The notes under the pieces were generated by a model. The model was not told the origin of the DNA, made no database searches, and saw nothing but the letters and a program-made list of their open reading frames with translations. DNA of 47,917 nt, taken from Strigomonas culicis (Eukaryota > Euglenozoa > Kinetoplastea > Trypanosomatida > Trypanosomatidae). The stretch spans positions 1-47,917 of the forward strand of contig AUXH01000067.1 of NCBI GenBank assembly GCA_000482145.1. The letters run 5' to 3'. The stretch's first letter is position 1. Every line of letters starts with the position of its first letter. The position numbers and the translations under genes were made by a program. Positions 1 through 9,373 of the stretch are shown here, one piece after another.

Positions 1-1545
1 GCGGCGCACCGCCGCCGCGCGAGCCCGGAGCGCGCGGCCGCCCACGCGGCGCTGCGCGCGGCGCTGGGCGAGGTCGTGATGCTGCAGGCGGTGAACAAAC
101 TGAAGCAGAGGGGCGTCGCCGTCGACGTGAAGCTGGCCGGGCGGCGCATCCCCGCGCTGCTGACGCTGACCGCGGACGAGGCGGAGCTGCTGTTCGACGT
201 GGAGCGGGTCGTGCCGCGCGCGGCATCGCCCCCGACGCGGCAGCCGCCGCACCAGGCGGCCGCGCCGCGGAAGACGGTGGTGCCGCCGCCGCCACAGCCG
301 TGGGTGGCGGGCGGCGCACGGCCGGGGCCGTCACCGGTGGGCGCCGCGGGGCCCTACCGCAGCCCCACGCGCGTGGTAGGTGTGCCGCCGCCGGGGCTCG
401 TGCGCGCCGGCCAGCCGCCGCCCGGCGCGCGGCCGGTGCCGCTGCCGGCCGGCGCGACGCCGCTGCTGCAGCATAACATCCCCATCGTGCACAACAACCA
501 GGTGTCGTGGCTCAGCGCCCACGACCCGCGCATGCGACGGACCCTGCCGGCACCGCCGCAAGGGCCGAGCGTCGCGCGACCGGCGAGCCCCGCGGCGGGG
601 ACGGCGACCGTGCAGGTGCGGGAGAAGCACCACTTTCCGCTGCGCAACGCGCGCGCGTACATGCCGTTTGCGGTGATGGGGCACGAGCGCGACCTCGGCG
701 ACGGCGGGCCGCGCACGTGGGAGGATGTCGGCGGGGTGCTGTGCGGCCCGGCCGCCTGCGAGCTGCTGCGCTGTTACCGCTGCACCCTCTTCGCGGAGCT
801 GCGCGCGCCGGCGTACAGCGCCTATCGCGTCTTTGTGCTCGTACCGGAGACGCAGCGCGGGGCGCGGCCGCGGGAGGCGGTGCTGCTGGTGTTAGACTTC
901 CGCACGCGCGTGGACCTCATCACGTTCCTGCTCGCCTTCCAGCAGGCGCGCGGCGGCCCGCCGCTGACCTACGGCCGCGTGCTGTGGCTGCTGGCTGCCC
1001 AGCGGCTGCAGCGCGCGCGGTCCTTCCTCGGGCTCAACCCCTTCGACCTCGACTACGTGCTGCGCGGCGTGCCGGTCCCGCTCGGCCGCCGCAGCGGCCC
1101 CGGCTCGGCGGCGGCCAGCACGTCCGTCAGCCGCGAGGCCTCCGCGCTGCTCGGCTACCGCGCGCCGTCGCCGCTGAAGCGGGCGACGCGGATGCTGAAG
1201 GAGCTCTTCTCGTCCCACCATCACGGGCCGTCCACGTCGCCCAGCCGGCGCGAGCGCGCGGCGGCGGCCCGCCGCGACACGCGGGTGATCGCCACGCCAC
1301 CGCCACAGGAAGACGACGACGAGGAAGAAGAGGAGGAAGTGCCACAGGCGCACTCCGCCTACGAGGAACAGCTGCCGCGGTCGAGTGGAAGATTTGGGCT
1401 TCTGCGGCGCTTCTCACGAAGCATCAGCGGCGGCCGCCGCCGCAAGGCACGGGAGGCGCGTGCGGAGGAGGTCTCCCTGGCGTATCGGGACAACGCCAAA
1501 AGCGCGAAAGGGAAGACCTCTCGTCGCTTTAGCCTCCCAGAGTGA
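1..1545 (+). CDS. Hypothetical protein, 5' end outside the window
   Basis: The frame is open from the first base, so the start lies upstream; 514 residues are visible before the TGA at 1543. I do not recognise the family. The visible part begins with an Ala/Arg-rich stretch, then a compact segment around residues 27-70, then a Pro-rich linker (about 75-185). A globular, mixed hydrophobic region follows (about 205-350, containing Cys pairs and aromatic residues). The tail is basic and Ser-rich and carries an acidic run of Asp/Glu at about 436-447. The Pro-rich linker and charged tail suggest a cytosolic scaffold or regulatory protein, but this is inference. GC-ending codons and the long open frame support it as a real gene. 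Frames on the other strand are GC-driven shadows. Confidence 0.75.
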   Translation, partial: AAHRRRASPERAAAHAALRAALGEVVMLQAVNKLKQRGVAVDVKLAGRRIPALLTLTADEAELLFDVERVVPRAASPPTRQPPHQAAAPRKTVVPPPPQPWVAGGARPGPSPVGAAGPYRSPTRVVGVPPPGLVRAGQPPPGARPVPLPAGATPLLQHNIPIVHNNQVSWLSAHDPRMRRTLPAPPQGPSVARPASPAAGTATVQVREKHHFPLRNARAYMPFAVMGHERDLGDGGPRTWEDVGGVLCGPAACELLRCYRCTLFAELRAPAYSAYRVFVLVPETQRGARPREAVLLVLDFRTRVDLITFLLAFQQARGGPPLTYGRVLWLLAAQRLQRARSFLGLNPFDLDYVLRGVPVPLGRRSGPGSAAASTSVSREASALLGYRAPSPLKRATRMLKELFSSHHHGPSTSPSRRERAAAARRDTRVIATPPPQEDDDEEEEEEVPQAHSAYEEQLPRSSGRFGLLRRFSRSISGGRRRKAREARAEEVSLAYRDNAKSAKGKTSRRFSLPE

Positions 1546-2107
1546 TATGCAGTCGTTTGCGGCCTTTTCTGTTTGTATACGATTGTATTTTTTTCCTCCT
1601 TTGTTTGTACCACTTTACTTGTAACTGTACTTGTGCCTACTCTTTTGTCTTCCAAGTATCATTCACTGAGTCTACAGACAGCACAATAGGCACGAATGGA
1701 GCGAACCATTGCGATTTGAGTGTTTCACTGCCCTCTTCTCTTCAAAATGGCACATGTATTGTGCTTCTTGTTGCGTGATTCGATTCTTTCTTTCTACTTT
1801 TTTTTTTCCCGCTCTCTGTCTTCTCTCTGTTTCTGTTTCATTTTGACCACTTCTGGTGTAAAGTCATTCTGCATCTTTTTTTTTATTATAGATTTTAGTC
1901 TAAAGAACAAGTGAAGGGAAGCAAACAACCGCACTACGCGTGTACTAGAAGACGGGTTTGCACTTGAAAAAGAAGTATCCCCTCCCGCCCACCCACAAAC
2001 ACGCACGCACACACACAAAGGCACACTGGATTCTAACCATTTTGTGTGGGCCTTTTACTCGCTTACTTCTCTTCCTATTCTTCTTATAGTTAGCTAGCCT
2101 AGGTCCA
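1546..2107. other. Intergenic spacer, gene 1 to exportin gene
   Basis: AT- and pyrimidine-rich spacer holding the 3' UTR of the first gene and the SL acceptor of the next. Short T-rich frames here have no coding character. A run of CA/CAC-rich sequence lies at about 1990-2020. Confidence 0.6.
2051..2089 (+). promoter_or_regulatory. Predicted SL trans-splice acceptor for the exportin-like gene
   Basis: A C/T-rich tract ends in ATAG at 2086-2089. The predicted 5' UTR is 18 nt. Further AGs follow at 2-nt to 10-nt spacing, so the exact site may vary. Confidence 0.6.
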
Positions 2108-5100
2108 ATGCTGGGAACGCGGCGCGAGATCCCCTTCTCCAGCTTTGCGAACGAGCTCGGCTCCGATGGCCACCCGTCGAAGGAGATGCTCGACGCCCTC
2201 ACGCGGGCCGCGACGACCGCCCTGACCAGCCAAGACGCGACCGCCCGCCGCGAGGCCTCCGACCAGCTCCTCTTTCTCAGCGCCTTCGAGTACTGGGAGC
2301 TCACGAAGCAGATATTCCCGCTGTGCCAGGATAACTATCTCCGCTTCATGGTGTGCAAGGCCATGAACTTTGTCGTACGCAACGAGCTGGGGCCGGATGA
2401 CCGCCGCAGCATGCAGTTCTACATCCTGAACTACATACAGGACCGTCGCAAAGCGGGGGAGGTGCTCCCGAGCTTTCTTAGGAACTCCCTCTTCTCCGTC
2501 TTCGCCTCGGCGATGTTCGGCAGCTGGCGCATGATGGCGGTCACGTCGGAGTACCCCGACGGCGGCGCCCACGTGGGCGAGGACGACGACTGCGTGTACC
2601 AGCCGCACAAGGTGGTGGAGATGCTCTCCTCGTTCCTCGTGCCCAGCGAGGTGGTGGAGTGCCTGCTCGAGATCATCTCCTACTTTGGCAAACAGCTACA
2701 GACGACACTACTCGACAATGTGAAGAAGCGTTACGGGTCCAGCGTGCTGCCGTGCTTCTTCCGCACGCTCGTGCAGCTGCTGCCGGAGCTGCCGGCCGCC
2801 GCGGTGGAGGTCTGCTGCGCGACGCTGGAGAGTGTGCCGGACGGCTTCGCCGGCTTGATCGACCTCCGCCGCACGACGGAGAAGAGCGTCAACCTCATCG
2901 CGTGGGAGCGGTGGCGCGAGCCGCTGGAGGGGGCCATGGACTTCTGCGCGAACGTGGTGCTGCAGCAGCCGCGCGGCGCGCTGAGCGACGCATGCGGTCG
3001 CTTCATGCGGCTCTGCTCCCTCGTCTCGTGCCCGGAGGAGTCCTTCCTCACCTCGCGCGACAGCTTCTCCATCACGCTCATTAACTTCTCGGAACGGCTC
3101 TTCCTGCTCTGCGCGCAGGACAGCAGCCTCAGCGAGATGCTGGAGCTCGCGTGCGTGATTCTGGTGAACGTCTTTGAGCGCGCGCGGGACATCACGGTGC
3201 AGTACTTCTGCGAGAAGCCGGACGCGCTGCCGGCCTGGATCGACGCCGCCACCTTCTTCCTCTGCCGCTACAACGACGACGAGGAGGAGCTGCGCCGGCT
3301 GCTCATGTCGCTCTTCTACTACCTCGCGGAGAACCTGCTGCCCAAGCGGCGCGACGCCGACCTGCTGAACGTCGCACTGCGCGGCCGCCCGAGCGCTTCC
3401 CTCAACTACGCGGTCGACGACGAGTCCGGCTTCTTGGTCGACCCCTTCGGCCGCAGCCGGACGCCGTACAGCGCGGTGGGGCCGCTCGACGACCACTACA
3501 CGCAGGTGCTACACGACGGCGTGCTGCGCGTCTTCCAGACCTACTTCAACACCATCATGGCGAACTCGCACCTCCGGAAGGACTCGCAGGAGCTGCGCTC
3601 CACCACCGCGCTGAAGATGAACAACGAGAAGATGCTCTTCCCGCTCGCGGAGCTGCTCTTCTGCGAGCGCATCGACCTGCTGCGTGTTCTGACGGACCGC
3701 CTGCGGGAGACGAAGGAGCAGTACGCGGCCTGCGTGCAGCTGCGGCAGCGGCTGCTGACAGGCGGCGAGTGCGGCGAGCTGGAGGCACTCGCGCGGTCCG
3801 TCGCGGAGGGCCTCAGCGGTGACGAGCTGTCGCAGTCGCAGAGCCGCGAGAACACGGTCTTCATCCTCACCCACATGTGCCTCTCGCGGCTGTCGGTCAT
3901 CATCTCCATCGTCGCCATCGCGCTCATCAACGCGGAGGTGAAGGACCCCGACGTGCTCACGACCATCGCGGAGTTCGGCGAGCAGCTGCTGACCGCGGAC
4001 GACAGCGTGACCATCGACCTGCTGCAGTGCCTCTCTCTCCTCGATGACGACGACACCATCGCGAATAGCGCCGCGCGCGGCGGCGGCGGCGGCGGCGAGG
4101 GCACGCGCCTCCACCTCGGCATTCTGCGCGCCTTCTTCTTCTTCTGCTCCTGCACGTACGAGTCCGAGTTCTCGCGGCTGCCGGCCTTCTACGAGGTGAC
4201 GCTGAACCTCCTGCGCTTCATCTACCTCCACCACAGCGACGTGCCCTGCCTCATGATGGACGCGAACATTCTTCTGCACCGCATGATCACCAAGGGCATC
4301 AGCGCGAGCAACTTTCTGTCGTCGCCGAAGCTGTCGGACATCATGGAGGCGGTGCGCGACAACCGCCTCGTGGGGCTGCGGCCGCCGCTCGGCCGGGCGC
4401 TGACGGACGAGGAGAAGCGCGCGCGGCGCTTCTTCTATACGACCTTCACGGAGGTGGCCGAGACGCGCTACTACCTGGGCTACGACAACGGCAACGTGCC
4501 GCTCGTGACGCTGGTGCACCGCCTGCTGTCTGACGAGGAGCTCAACTACGAGCCGAACATCGCGCTGCAGGACCTCGCCGCGGTCACGAACGGGTGCCAC
4601 CAGGTGGACTTCTTCCTCACCATCGTCGACGGCGTGCTCGGCAAGAAGGACATGCTGTCGGCGCTGCTGCGGCAGTCCGCCGACTGCGCGCACACGCTCG
4701 TGTACCTCTTCGCGAAGCTCTTCTCCCACGCGCGCATCTTCTTCGCCGACAGCCGCGGCCACAGCCAGACCGTCTTCGAGCTCGCGAGCGTCGTGCTGAA
4801 CTCGCTGTGCGCCTTTTACAGCATGCTGTCCTACAGCGGCGGGGCGAGCGACGGGCCGCACATGTTTCACTACCCACCGGATGTGGTGCCGCCGAACGTC
4901 GTCTACGACGTCTCGGACATCCTCTACAGCCTGTGCAGCTCGCCGTGGTGTAACATCGGCGTCATGATGTACTACGAGCGCGCGACGGTGGACGTGTTCT
5001 TCTGCGGCTCAGTGGAGGTCCTGATGAGCGTGTCAGCGCCGCTGCTCATGTCGACGCAGAAGGGGTACGACCGCGTCTTCCGCGCGATGCTGGCGGCCCT

Positions 5101-5587
5101 CACGATGGACGGACAGACGTCGGAGTCGCTGCACTTTCTGCTGATGCGGCAGGGCATCTGGGGCAACCTGCTGCGCTACCTCACGCAGTGCCTCTCGCAG
5201 AGCTTCGTGCAGAGCATCCTGCAGCTGATGCACATCATTGTGCGCAGCAACTACCAGCGGCTGGACAGCCCCGTGCTCTACGAGCGCATCGAGCCCAAGA
5301 CGCTGTCCTACGCCTTCGAGGAGGTCGCGGTGCAGGTCGCCACGGTGCCGCACGCAAACGTGGTGCAGCTCAGCGACGCCTTCGGCATCATGCAGATGAG
5401 CTTCCGCAGCGCGCCGGTCGAGTGCACGGCGCGGATGGAGGCGCTGCTGGAGGTGTGCAGTGCCTACCACCGCGTGCGGCTCCGCGCCATTTTGAACGTA
5501 CTGACGGACAATCGCCAGGACGCGCTCGCACGCTACATGCAGGTGTTTGGCCAGTCCTCGTCCCTCGGTGCGCTCACCGCTTGGTGA
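2108..5587 (+). CDS. XPO7: Exportin-7-like nuclear transport receptor (importin-beta superfamily)
   Basis: A 1,159-residue all-helical protein. The N-terminal 150 residues have the importin-beta/exportin layout: repeated short helices, with a segment near residues 75-135 reading CKAMNFVVRNEL then FYILNYIQDR, which parallels the same helices of exportin-7 (RanBP16). The C-terminal third also follows exportin-7, with an RRFFYTTFTEV segment and a helix pair before the end. Length is close to human exportin-7 (about 1,090) and exportin-4 (about 1,150). Members bind Ran-GTP and carry cargo through nuclear pores. A Gly-rich loop (about residues 657-664) looks like a species-specific insertion. The start is the first ATG after the predicted SL acceptor. 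Exportin-4 is the main alternative; I judged this from memory of the family, not by alignment. Confidence 0.7.
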   Translation: MLGTRREIPFSSFANELGSDGHPSKEMLDALTRAATTALTSQDATARREASDQLLFLSAFEYWELTKQIFPLCQDNYLRFMVCKAMNFVVRNELGPDDRRSMQFYILNYIQDRRKAGEVLPSFLRNSLFSVFASAMFGSWRMMAVTSEYPDGGAHVGEDDDCVYQPHKVVEMLSSFLVPSEVVECLLEIISYFGKQLQTTLLDNVKKRYGSSVLPCFFRTLVQLLPELPAAAVEVCCATLESVPDGFAGLIDLRRTTEKSVNLIAWERWREPLEGAMDFCANVVLQQPRGALSDACGRFMRLCSLVSCPEESFLTSRDSFSITLINFSERLFLLCAQDSSLSEMLELACVILVNVFERARDITVQYFCEKPDALPAWIDAATFFLCRYNDDEEELRRLLMSLFYYLAENLLPKRRDADLLNVALRGRPSASLNYAVDDESGFLVDPFGRSRTPYSAVGPLDDHYTQVLHDGVLRVFQTYFNTIMANSHLRKDSQELRSTTALKMNNEKMLFPLAELLFCERIDLLRVLTDRLRETKEQYAACVQLRQRLLTGGECGELEALARSVAEGLSGDELSQSQSRENTVFILTHMCLSRLSVIISIVAIALINAEVKDPDVLTTIAEFGEQLLTADDSVTIDLLQCLSLLDDDDTIANSAARGGGGGGEGTRLHLGILRAFFFFCSCTYESEFSRLPAFYEVTLNLLRFIYLHHSDVPCLMMDANILLHRMITKGISASNFLSSPKLSDIMEAVRDNRLVGLRPPLGRALTDEEKRARRFFYTTFTEVAETRYYLGYDNGNVPLVTLVHRLLSDEELNYEPNIALQDLAAVTNGCHQVDFFLTIVDGVLGKKDMLSALLRQSADCAHTLVYLFAKLFSHARIFFADSRGHSQTVFELASVVLNSLCAFYSMLSYSGGASDGPHMFHYPPDVVPPNVVYDVSDILYSLCSSPWCNIGVMMYYERATVDVFFCGSVEVLMSVSAPLLMSTQKGYDRVFRAMLAALTMDGQTSESLHFLLMRQGIWGNLLRYLTQCLSQSFVQSILQLMHIIVRSNYQRLDSPVLYERIEPKTLSYAFEEVAVQVATVPHANVVQLSDAFGIMQMSFRSAPVECTARMEALLEVCSAYHRVRLRAILNVLTDNRQDALARYMQVFGQSSSLGALTAW

Positions 5588-6026
5588 GCGCGGCGGGAGA
5601 GAGGCGCCCCGCACCGCGTGCACCGCCGTCGCTGGCGCGGTTACGTATGACGGGGGAGCGCGACCGCGTGTTGTGCGTGTGTAGATCTTTCTGTTTCGCA
5701 TCGTGATACGAGTTGTTTGTGTCTGTTTGGTTGCTTCCATTTGCCATAAAACGTTATAAATTTGTATAGTGGACCTACGCACAAAAAGTAGATCCTAAAG
5801 AAACCTAAAGAAAAAAAAGGAAAGTATGCGTACTACCTCAAATTACGTCACGTCAGATTTGAAGATATTTATTATTAATCATAGATAAGCTATCCACACC
5901 CTTCTATCCCTTCTTTTCCATCATCCATTTATTGTCACTTGGTCGACCGAGTGAATGTTAGTATCGCACACTGTGGCGGTACTACTACTTACTGAGATGT
6001 TTGTTTCATTATTTCATTGAATGTGC

Positions 6027-6056
6027 CCTTTTGTCTCCTCTCTTCTTTTCGATAGC
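6027..6056 (+). promoter_or_regulatory. Predicted SL trans-splice acceptor for TTLL9
   Basis: The pyrimidine tract at 6027-6050 is followed by GATAG. It leaves a long 5' UTR that is almost free of T and rich in CAA. Confidence 0.6.
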
Positions 6057-6064
6057 CTGTAAAA

Positions 6065-6088
6065 CAACAACAAGAACAACAACAACAA
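6065..6088 (+). repeat. CAA triplet repeat in the TTLL9 5' UTR (first block)
   Basis: Eight near-perfect CAA units with one G interruption at 6074. Confidence 0.9.
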
Positions 6089-6174
6089 AAAAGCCGGTTA
6101 CTCTGAACCTCTTGTGTTGTTGGTAACATAGTCGTTATCGAAGACAACAACCTCAACAGAAAACAACATCACTG

Positions 6175-6198
6175 CAACAACAACAACAACAACAACAA
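6175..6198 (+). repeat. (CAA)8 repeat in the TTLL9 5' UTR (second block)
   Basis: Eight uninterrupted CAA units end 25 nt before the ATG. More CAACA words lie between the two blocks. Confidence 0.95.
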
Positions 6199-6223
6199 AA
6201 ATAGTTAGAAGAACAAAACGAAC

Positions 6224-7567
6224 ATGTACGCGAATGTTAACAATGAAAGCAAACGAGGTCATCCAATTCGGTTCAAGTCCTTCCTGCGCAACACCCTACT
6301 AGACGTCATGCGCAGCCGCGGCTGGCTCGAGACGGACAGCGATACCGACTGGGACTACTACTGGGCCGACGTCACGTGGATCCGGGAGAACTACGACCAC
6401 ACGCGCCTAGAGGAGTACCAGCGGCTGAACCACTTCCGCAACCACTACGAGCTGACGCGCAAGGACGTGATGGTGAAGAACTTCAAGAAGATGCGGAAGA
6501 GCTATGAGAAGGAGGGCAACGCGGAGGAGGTGGCCGCGTGGGACTTCTTCCCGGTCACGTACTCGCTCCCGCACGACTACGGGCTCTTCGAGCAGGAGTT
6601 CAAGCGGAACCCGAACGCCATCTGGATCATGAAGCCGCCCGCCAAGGCCCAGGGCAAAGGCATTTTTCTCTTTTCGAAACTGTCCCAGATTGCGGAGTGG
6701 AAGAAGGAGTTCAACATGCGCGTGAACGGGTACACGGGCGGCGCCACGCGCGCCCCGGCGAACACGTCGGCCGCGGCGCTGCTGAGCCAGACCTACGGCG
6801 TTCAGGAGAGCGTGGAGCCCTACCTGGCACAGCGCTACATCCACAACCCGCACCTGGTCGGCGGCAAGAAGTACGATCTGCGCATCTATGTGCTCGTGAC
6901 GAGCTATCACCCGCTGACCGTGTGGCTGCACCGCACGGGGTTCGCCCGCTTCTGCCACCAGCGCTACTCCCTGGATGATATAGACAACACCTTCATCCAC
7001 GTGACGAACGTCGCGGTGCAGAAGACGAACCCCAAGTACACCACCATGTCGGGCTGCAAGTTTGGCATTAGAAACCTGCGCACCATCATCACCGCGGCGC
7101 ACGGCGCCGACCGCGCGAAGGAGCTCTTCGAGGACATCCAGATGATGATCTTGCGGACCATCTTCTCCGTCGAGCGCATCATGATCAACGACGCCCACTG
7201 CACCGAGCTGTACGGCTACGACGTCATGATCGACGACCAGCTACACCCGTGGCTGATCGAGACGAACGCGTCCCCGTCGCTGACGGCCGAGACGCCGGCG
7301 GACTACCACCTCAAGTTCAACATGCTCGAGGACATGTTCAACATCATCGACCTCGAGAAGCGGCGCCAGGGCGACGAGCGGCGCGTCGGCGGGTTCGACC
7401 TGATCTGGGCGAACGGGCCGGTGAGCGCGCCGCCGGAGGACCGCCGCCCGCTGCCGCGCCAGCCCTGCCACCTCGGCTGCGCGAACGAGCTGGAGATACC
7501 CATATCCGTGATCCGCATGCCGCGACGGCTGCAGGACCACAGCAGTAGCGAGCGCCTCCTGACCTAG
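6224..7567 (+). CDS. TTLL9: Tubulin polyglutamylase, TTLL9 type
   Basis: A 447-residue tubulin tyrosine ligase-like enzyme. TTLL enzymes use ATP to add glutamates to tubulin tails; TTLL9 acts on axonemal tubulin in flagella. The ATP-grasp core is complete: WIMKP with Lys137, then AQGKG (143-147), the segment GGKKYDLRIYVLVTSY (about 212-228), HVTNVAVQK, and LIETNASPSL with Asn348. The N-terminal part (RFKSFLRNTLLDVM, DWDYYWADV, then LNHFRNHYELTRKD) follows TTLL9 closely rather than other TTLL types. Length matches human TTLL9 (about 440), and the C-terminal 60 residues are a Pro/Arg-rich tail. The start is the first ATG after the CAA leader. A flagellate would use this on axonemal or subpellicular microtubules; that location is inference. 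Confidence 0.92.
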   Translation: MYANVNNESKRGHPIRFKSFLRNTLLDVMRSRGWLETDSDTDWDYYWADVTWIRENYDHTRLEEYQRLNHFRNHYELTRKDVMVKNFKKMRKSYEKEGNAEEVAAWDFFPVTYSLPHDYGLFEQEFKRNPNAIWIMKPPAKAQGKGIFLFSKLSQIAEWKKEFNMRVNGYTGGATRAPANTSAAALLSQTYGVQESVEPYLAQRYIHNPHLVGGKKYDLRIYVLVTSYHPLTVWLHRTGFARFCHQRYSLDDIDNTFIHVTNVAVQKTNPKYTTMSGCKFGIRNLRTIITAAHGADRAKELFEDIQMMILRTIFSVERIMINDAHCTELYGYDVMIDDQLHPWLIETNASPSLTAETPADYHLKFNMLEDMFNIIDLEKRRQGDERRVGGFDLIWANGPVSAPPEDRRPLPRQPCHLGCANELEIPISVIRMPRRLQDHSSSERLLT

Positions 7568-8004
7568 CGCTGCTTGTTGCCATGAAGGCAGCATCCCTTT
7601 ATCCTTACACCCACTTTGGATTTTATCCATCAATATGTCTATACCTATATACATATCAACACATTTACTTTCTCTTGTACAATTCGGCTTTCGTCGCACC
7701 TTTTTTGTTATATATATATATATATATATATAATTTGGTTCGTATTTTTGTAACTTTTTCTGCACCCTCACACGTGTACAAGTGAGCGGGCTTACACATC
7801 CAATCATCCATCAAATCAATAAGAACATCAATAAAAAGTGAGCAACTGCAGAACACTCCCTATTCCGTCGTGCTGTGATGTTTTATGGTTCGTCTTCATC
7901 TTTTCCCCCTGCTGGCACTCTCATTCTCTCGCATTTGAAAAGGAAACACTTATTTTTATACTGCATCGGAGACATTCTATCTTCTTGTTTACTGCAAAAG
8001 AAAG
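7568..8004. other. Intergenic spacer, TTLL9 to GPI8
   Basis: AT-rich, with a (TA)12 microsatellite and a pyrimidine-rich end. Candidate AG acceptors lie at 7999-8000 and further upstream near 7941. No gene is seen. Confidence 0.55.
7709..7732. repeat. (TA)n microsatellite
   Basis: About 12 uninterrupted TA units in the TTLL9 3' region. Confidence 0.95.
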
Positions 8005-9045
8005 ATGCCTGCGCTTCCTCAACGGATAACGCATGTCCTCTTCTATTGTATAGTAGTGCTCCTTCTAACCACGTGCGGCTGCACTTCTGTGGAAGGGAAG
8101 AAAACCAACCACTGGGCGGTCATCGTGAGTTCCTCGCGCTTCTGGTTCAATTACCGCCACACGTCGAACGCGCTGACCATGTACCACATTCTCCGTCAGC
8201 ACGGCATCGACGACGACCACATCATTCTCTTTTTACCGGACAGCTTCGCGTGCAGCCCCACGAACCTGTACCCCGGTTCCATCGTGTACGAGAGCGCCGA
8301 AGACGCCGAAGACGCGCAGCGGAAGAACCTCTACGGCTGCAGCACGCAGGTCGACTACGCCGGCGACGATGTCGACGTAAAGCGCTTCCTGAGTGTGCTG
8401 CAGGGCCGCTACGACGGGAGCACGCCGCCGACGCGCCGCCTGCGGTCGGATGAGGACTCCAACATTCTCATCTACGTCGCCGGCCACGGCGCGCGGTCCT
8501 ACTTCAAGTTCCAGGACTCCGAGTTCGTCGGCTCCTCCGACATCGCGGAGACGTTCTCGCTGATGCACGCGCAGAGGCGCTACAACAAGATCCTCTTCCT
8601 GGCCGACACCTGCCACGCCATCGCGCTGTGCGAGAGCATCGAGGCGCCGAACGTCGCGTGCCTTGCGTCCTCCATGGCGGAGGAGGAGAGCTACTCGCAG
8701 GGGACGGACTACAAGATGGGCGTCGCGCTGTCGTCCGAGTGGATGAACGAGGCGCTCTTTCTCCTCGACGGCACGGACTGCGCGAGCGAGACGGCGGGCA
8801 CGAACATCCCGGAGGTGGTGCTCAGCACGGGGCGCGCCAACGCGGAGCGGCGGTCGATGCTCCACCTGTCATGGTTCGACTTCAACTACCACCCGCTGCG
8901 CGCGCGCTCGGGCACCAAGTCGACCCCCGCACACCGCGACGCGGTGAACAACCCGCGCGCGCTCCACGAGTGGAAGGTGTCGGAGTTCATCTGTGGGGAG
9001 AAGGCAGAAGGCGCACCGATTAAAGTCCAAGACGGACTACTGTGA
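8005..9045 (+). CDS. GPI8: GPI-anchor transamidase catalytic subunit GPI8 (C13 cysteine protease)
   Basis: A 346-residue ER-lumen protease that cleaves the C-terminal signal of surface proteins and attaches the GPI anchor. Residues 1-30 form a signal peptide with a hydrophobic core. The C13/caspase-like fold shows NHWAVIV, SRFWFNYRH, DDHIILFLPD, VDYAGDDV, NILIYVAGHG (catalytic His161) and FLADTCHA (catalytic Cys203). No hydrophobic segment follows the catalytic domain, so the protein should be soluble in the ER lumen. Human and yeast GPI8 have a C-terminal membrane anchor, whereas trypanosomatid GPI8 lacks it. The protein would work with the other transamidase subunits, none of which is in this window. 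Trypanosomatid surfaces are dominated by GPI-anchored coats, so this is a core gene. Confidence 0.97.
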   Translation: MPALPQRITHVLFYCIVVLLLTTCGCTSVEGKKTNHWAVIVSSSRFWFNYRHTSNALTMYHILRQHGIDDDHIILFLPDSFACSPTNLYPGSIVYESAEDAEDAQRKNLYGCSTQVDYAGDDVDVKRFLSVLQGRYDGSTPPTRRLRSDEDSNILIYVAGHGARSYFKFQDSEFVGSSDIAETFSLMHAQRRYNKILFLADTCHAIALCESIEAPNVACLASSMAEEESYSQGTDYKMGVALSSEWMNEALFLLDGTDCASETAGTNIPEVVLSTGRANAERRSMLHLSWFDFNYHPLRARSGTKSTPAHRDAVNNPRALHEWKVSEFICGEKAEGAPIKVQDGLL

Positions 9046-9373
9046 GCCTACGTCTGTTTGGTGCGCATCGCATTACCTCTTCTGTTTGTTGCATCTTCAC
9101 CCGTGCTTTTGCTCCCGCAAAGAAAATACCATCTGTGTTTTTTCTGTTTTGTGCGTGTATGCGTTTTTGAGGTGTTTTGGGCCTTGTCCCATGCATACTA
9201 TTTCTTTCCCTCTTTCCCTTTTCTGTCTCCACATTACCGTTCGCTCGTATAGGTTTTCGTTTTTTTTTTGATTTTGTTATTGGCTACCCAAAGAGTGTGC
9301 TCACACGCATTCTTCCCTCTACCACTTGTATTTCTTGCGCGGCCTGTCTTACCACACCGTATCGCGCCTTCTC
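9046..9373. other. Intergenic spacer, GPI8 to ATP12
   Basis: Holds the GPI8 3' UTR, a long C/T tract, an SL acceptor at 9251-9252 and a 121-nt 5' UTR without any ATG. No gene is seen. Confidence 0.6.
9191..9252 (+). promoter_or_regulatory. Predicted SL trans-splice acceptor for ATP12
   Basis: The C/T-rich tract ends in TATAG at 9248-9252. The first ATG downstream is the chosen start at 9374. Confidence 0.55.

Larger units (their letters stand above)
5588..6223. other. Intergenic spacer with CAA-repeat leader
   Basis: The 3' UTR of the exportin gene, an AT-rich middle, then an SL acceptor at 6055-6056 and a 167-nt A/C-rich 5' UTR for TTLL9. No gene is seen in it. Confidence 0.6.

Noticed and set aside
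331..4870. Long open frames on the - strand and in the third + frame within the first two genes (and likewise across the window)
   Set aside because: They follow from the high GC and GC-ending codons of the true genes; they are Arg/Ala/His-rich, have no domains and overlap recognised proteins.
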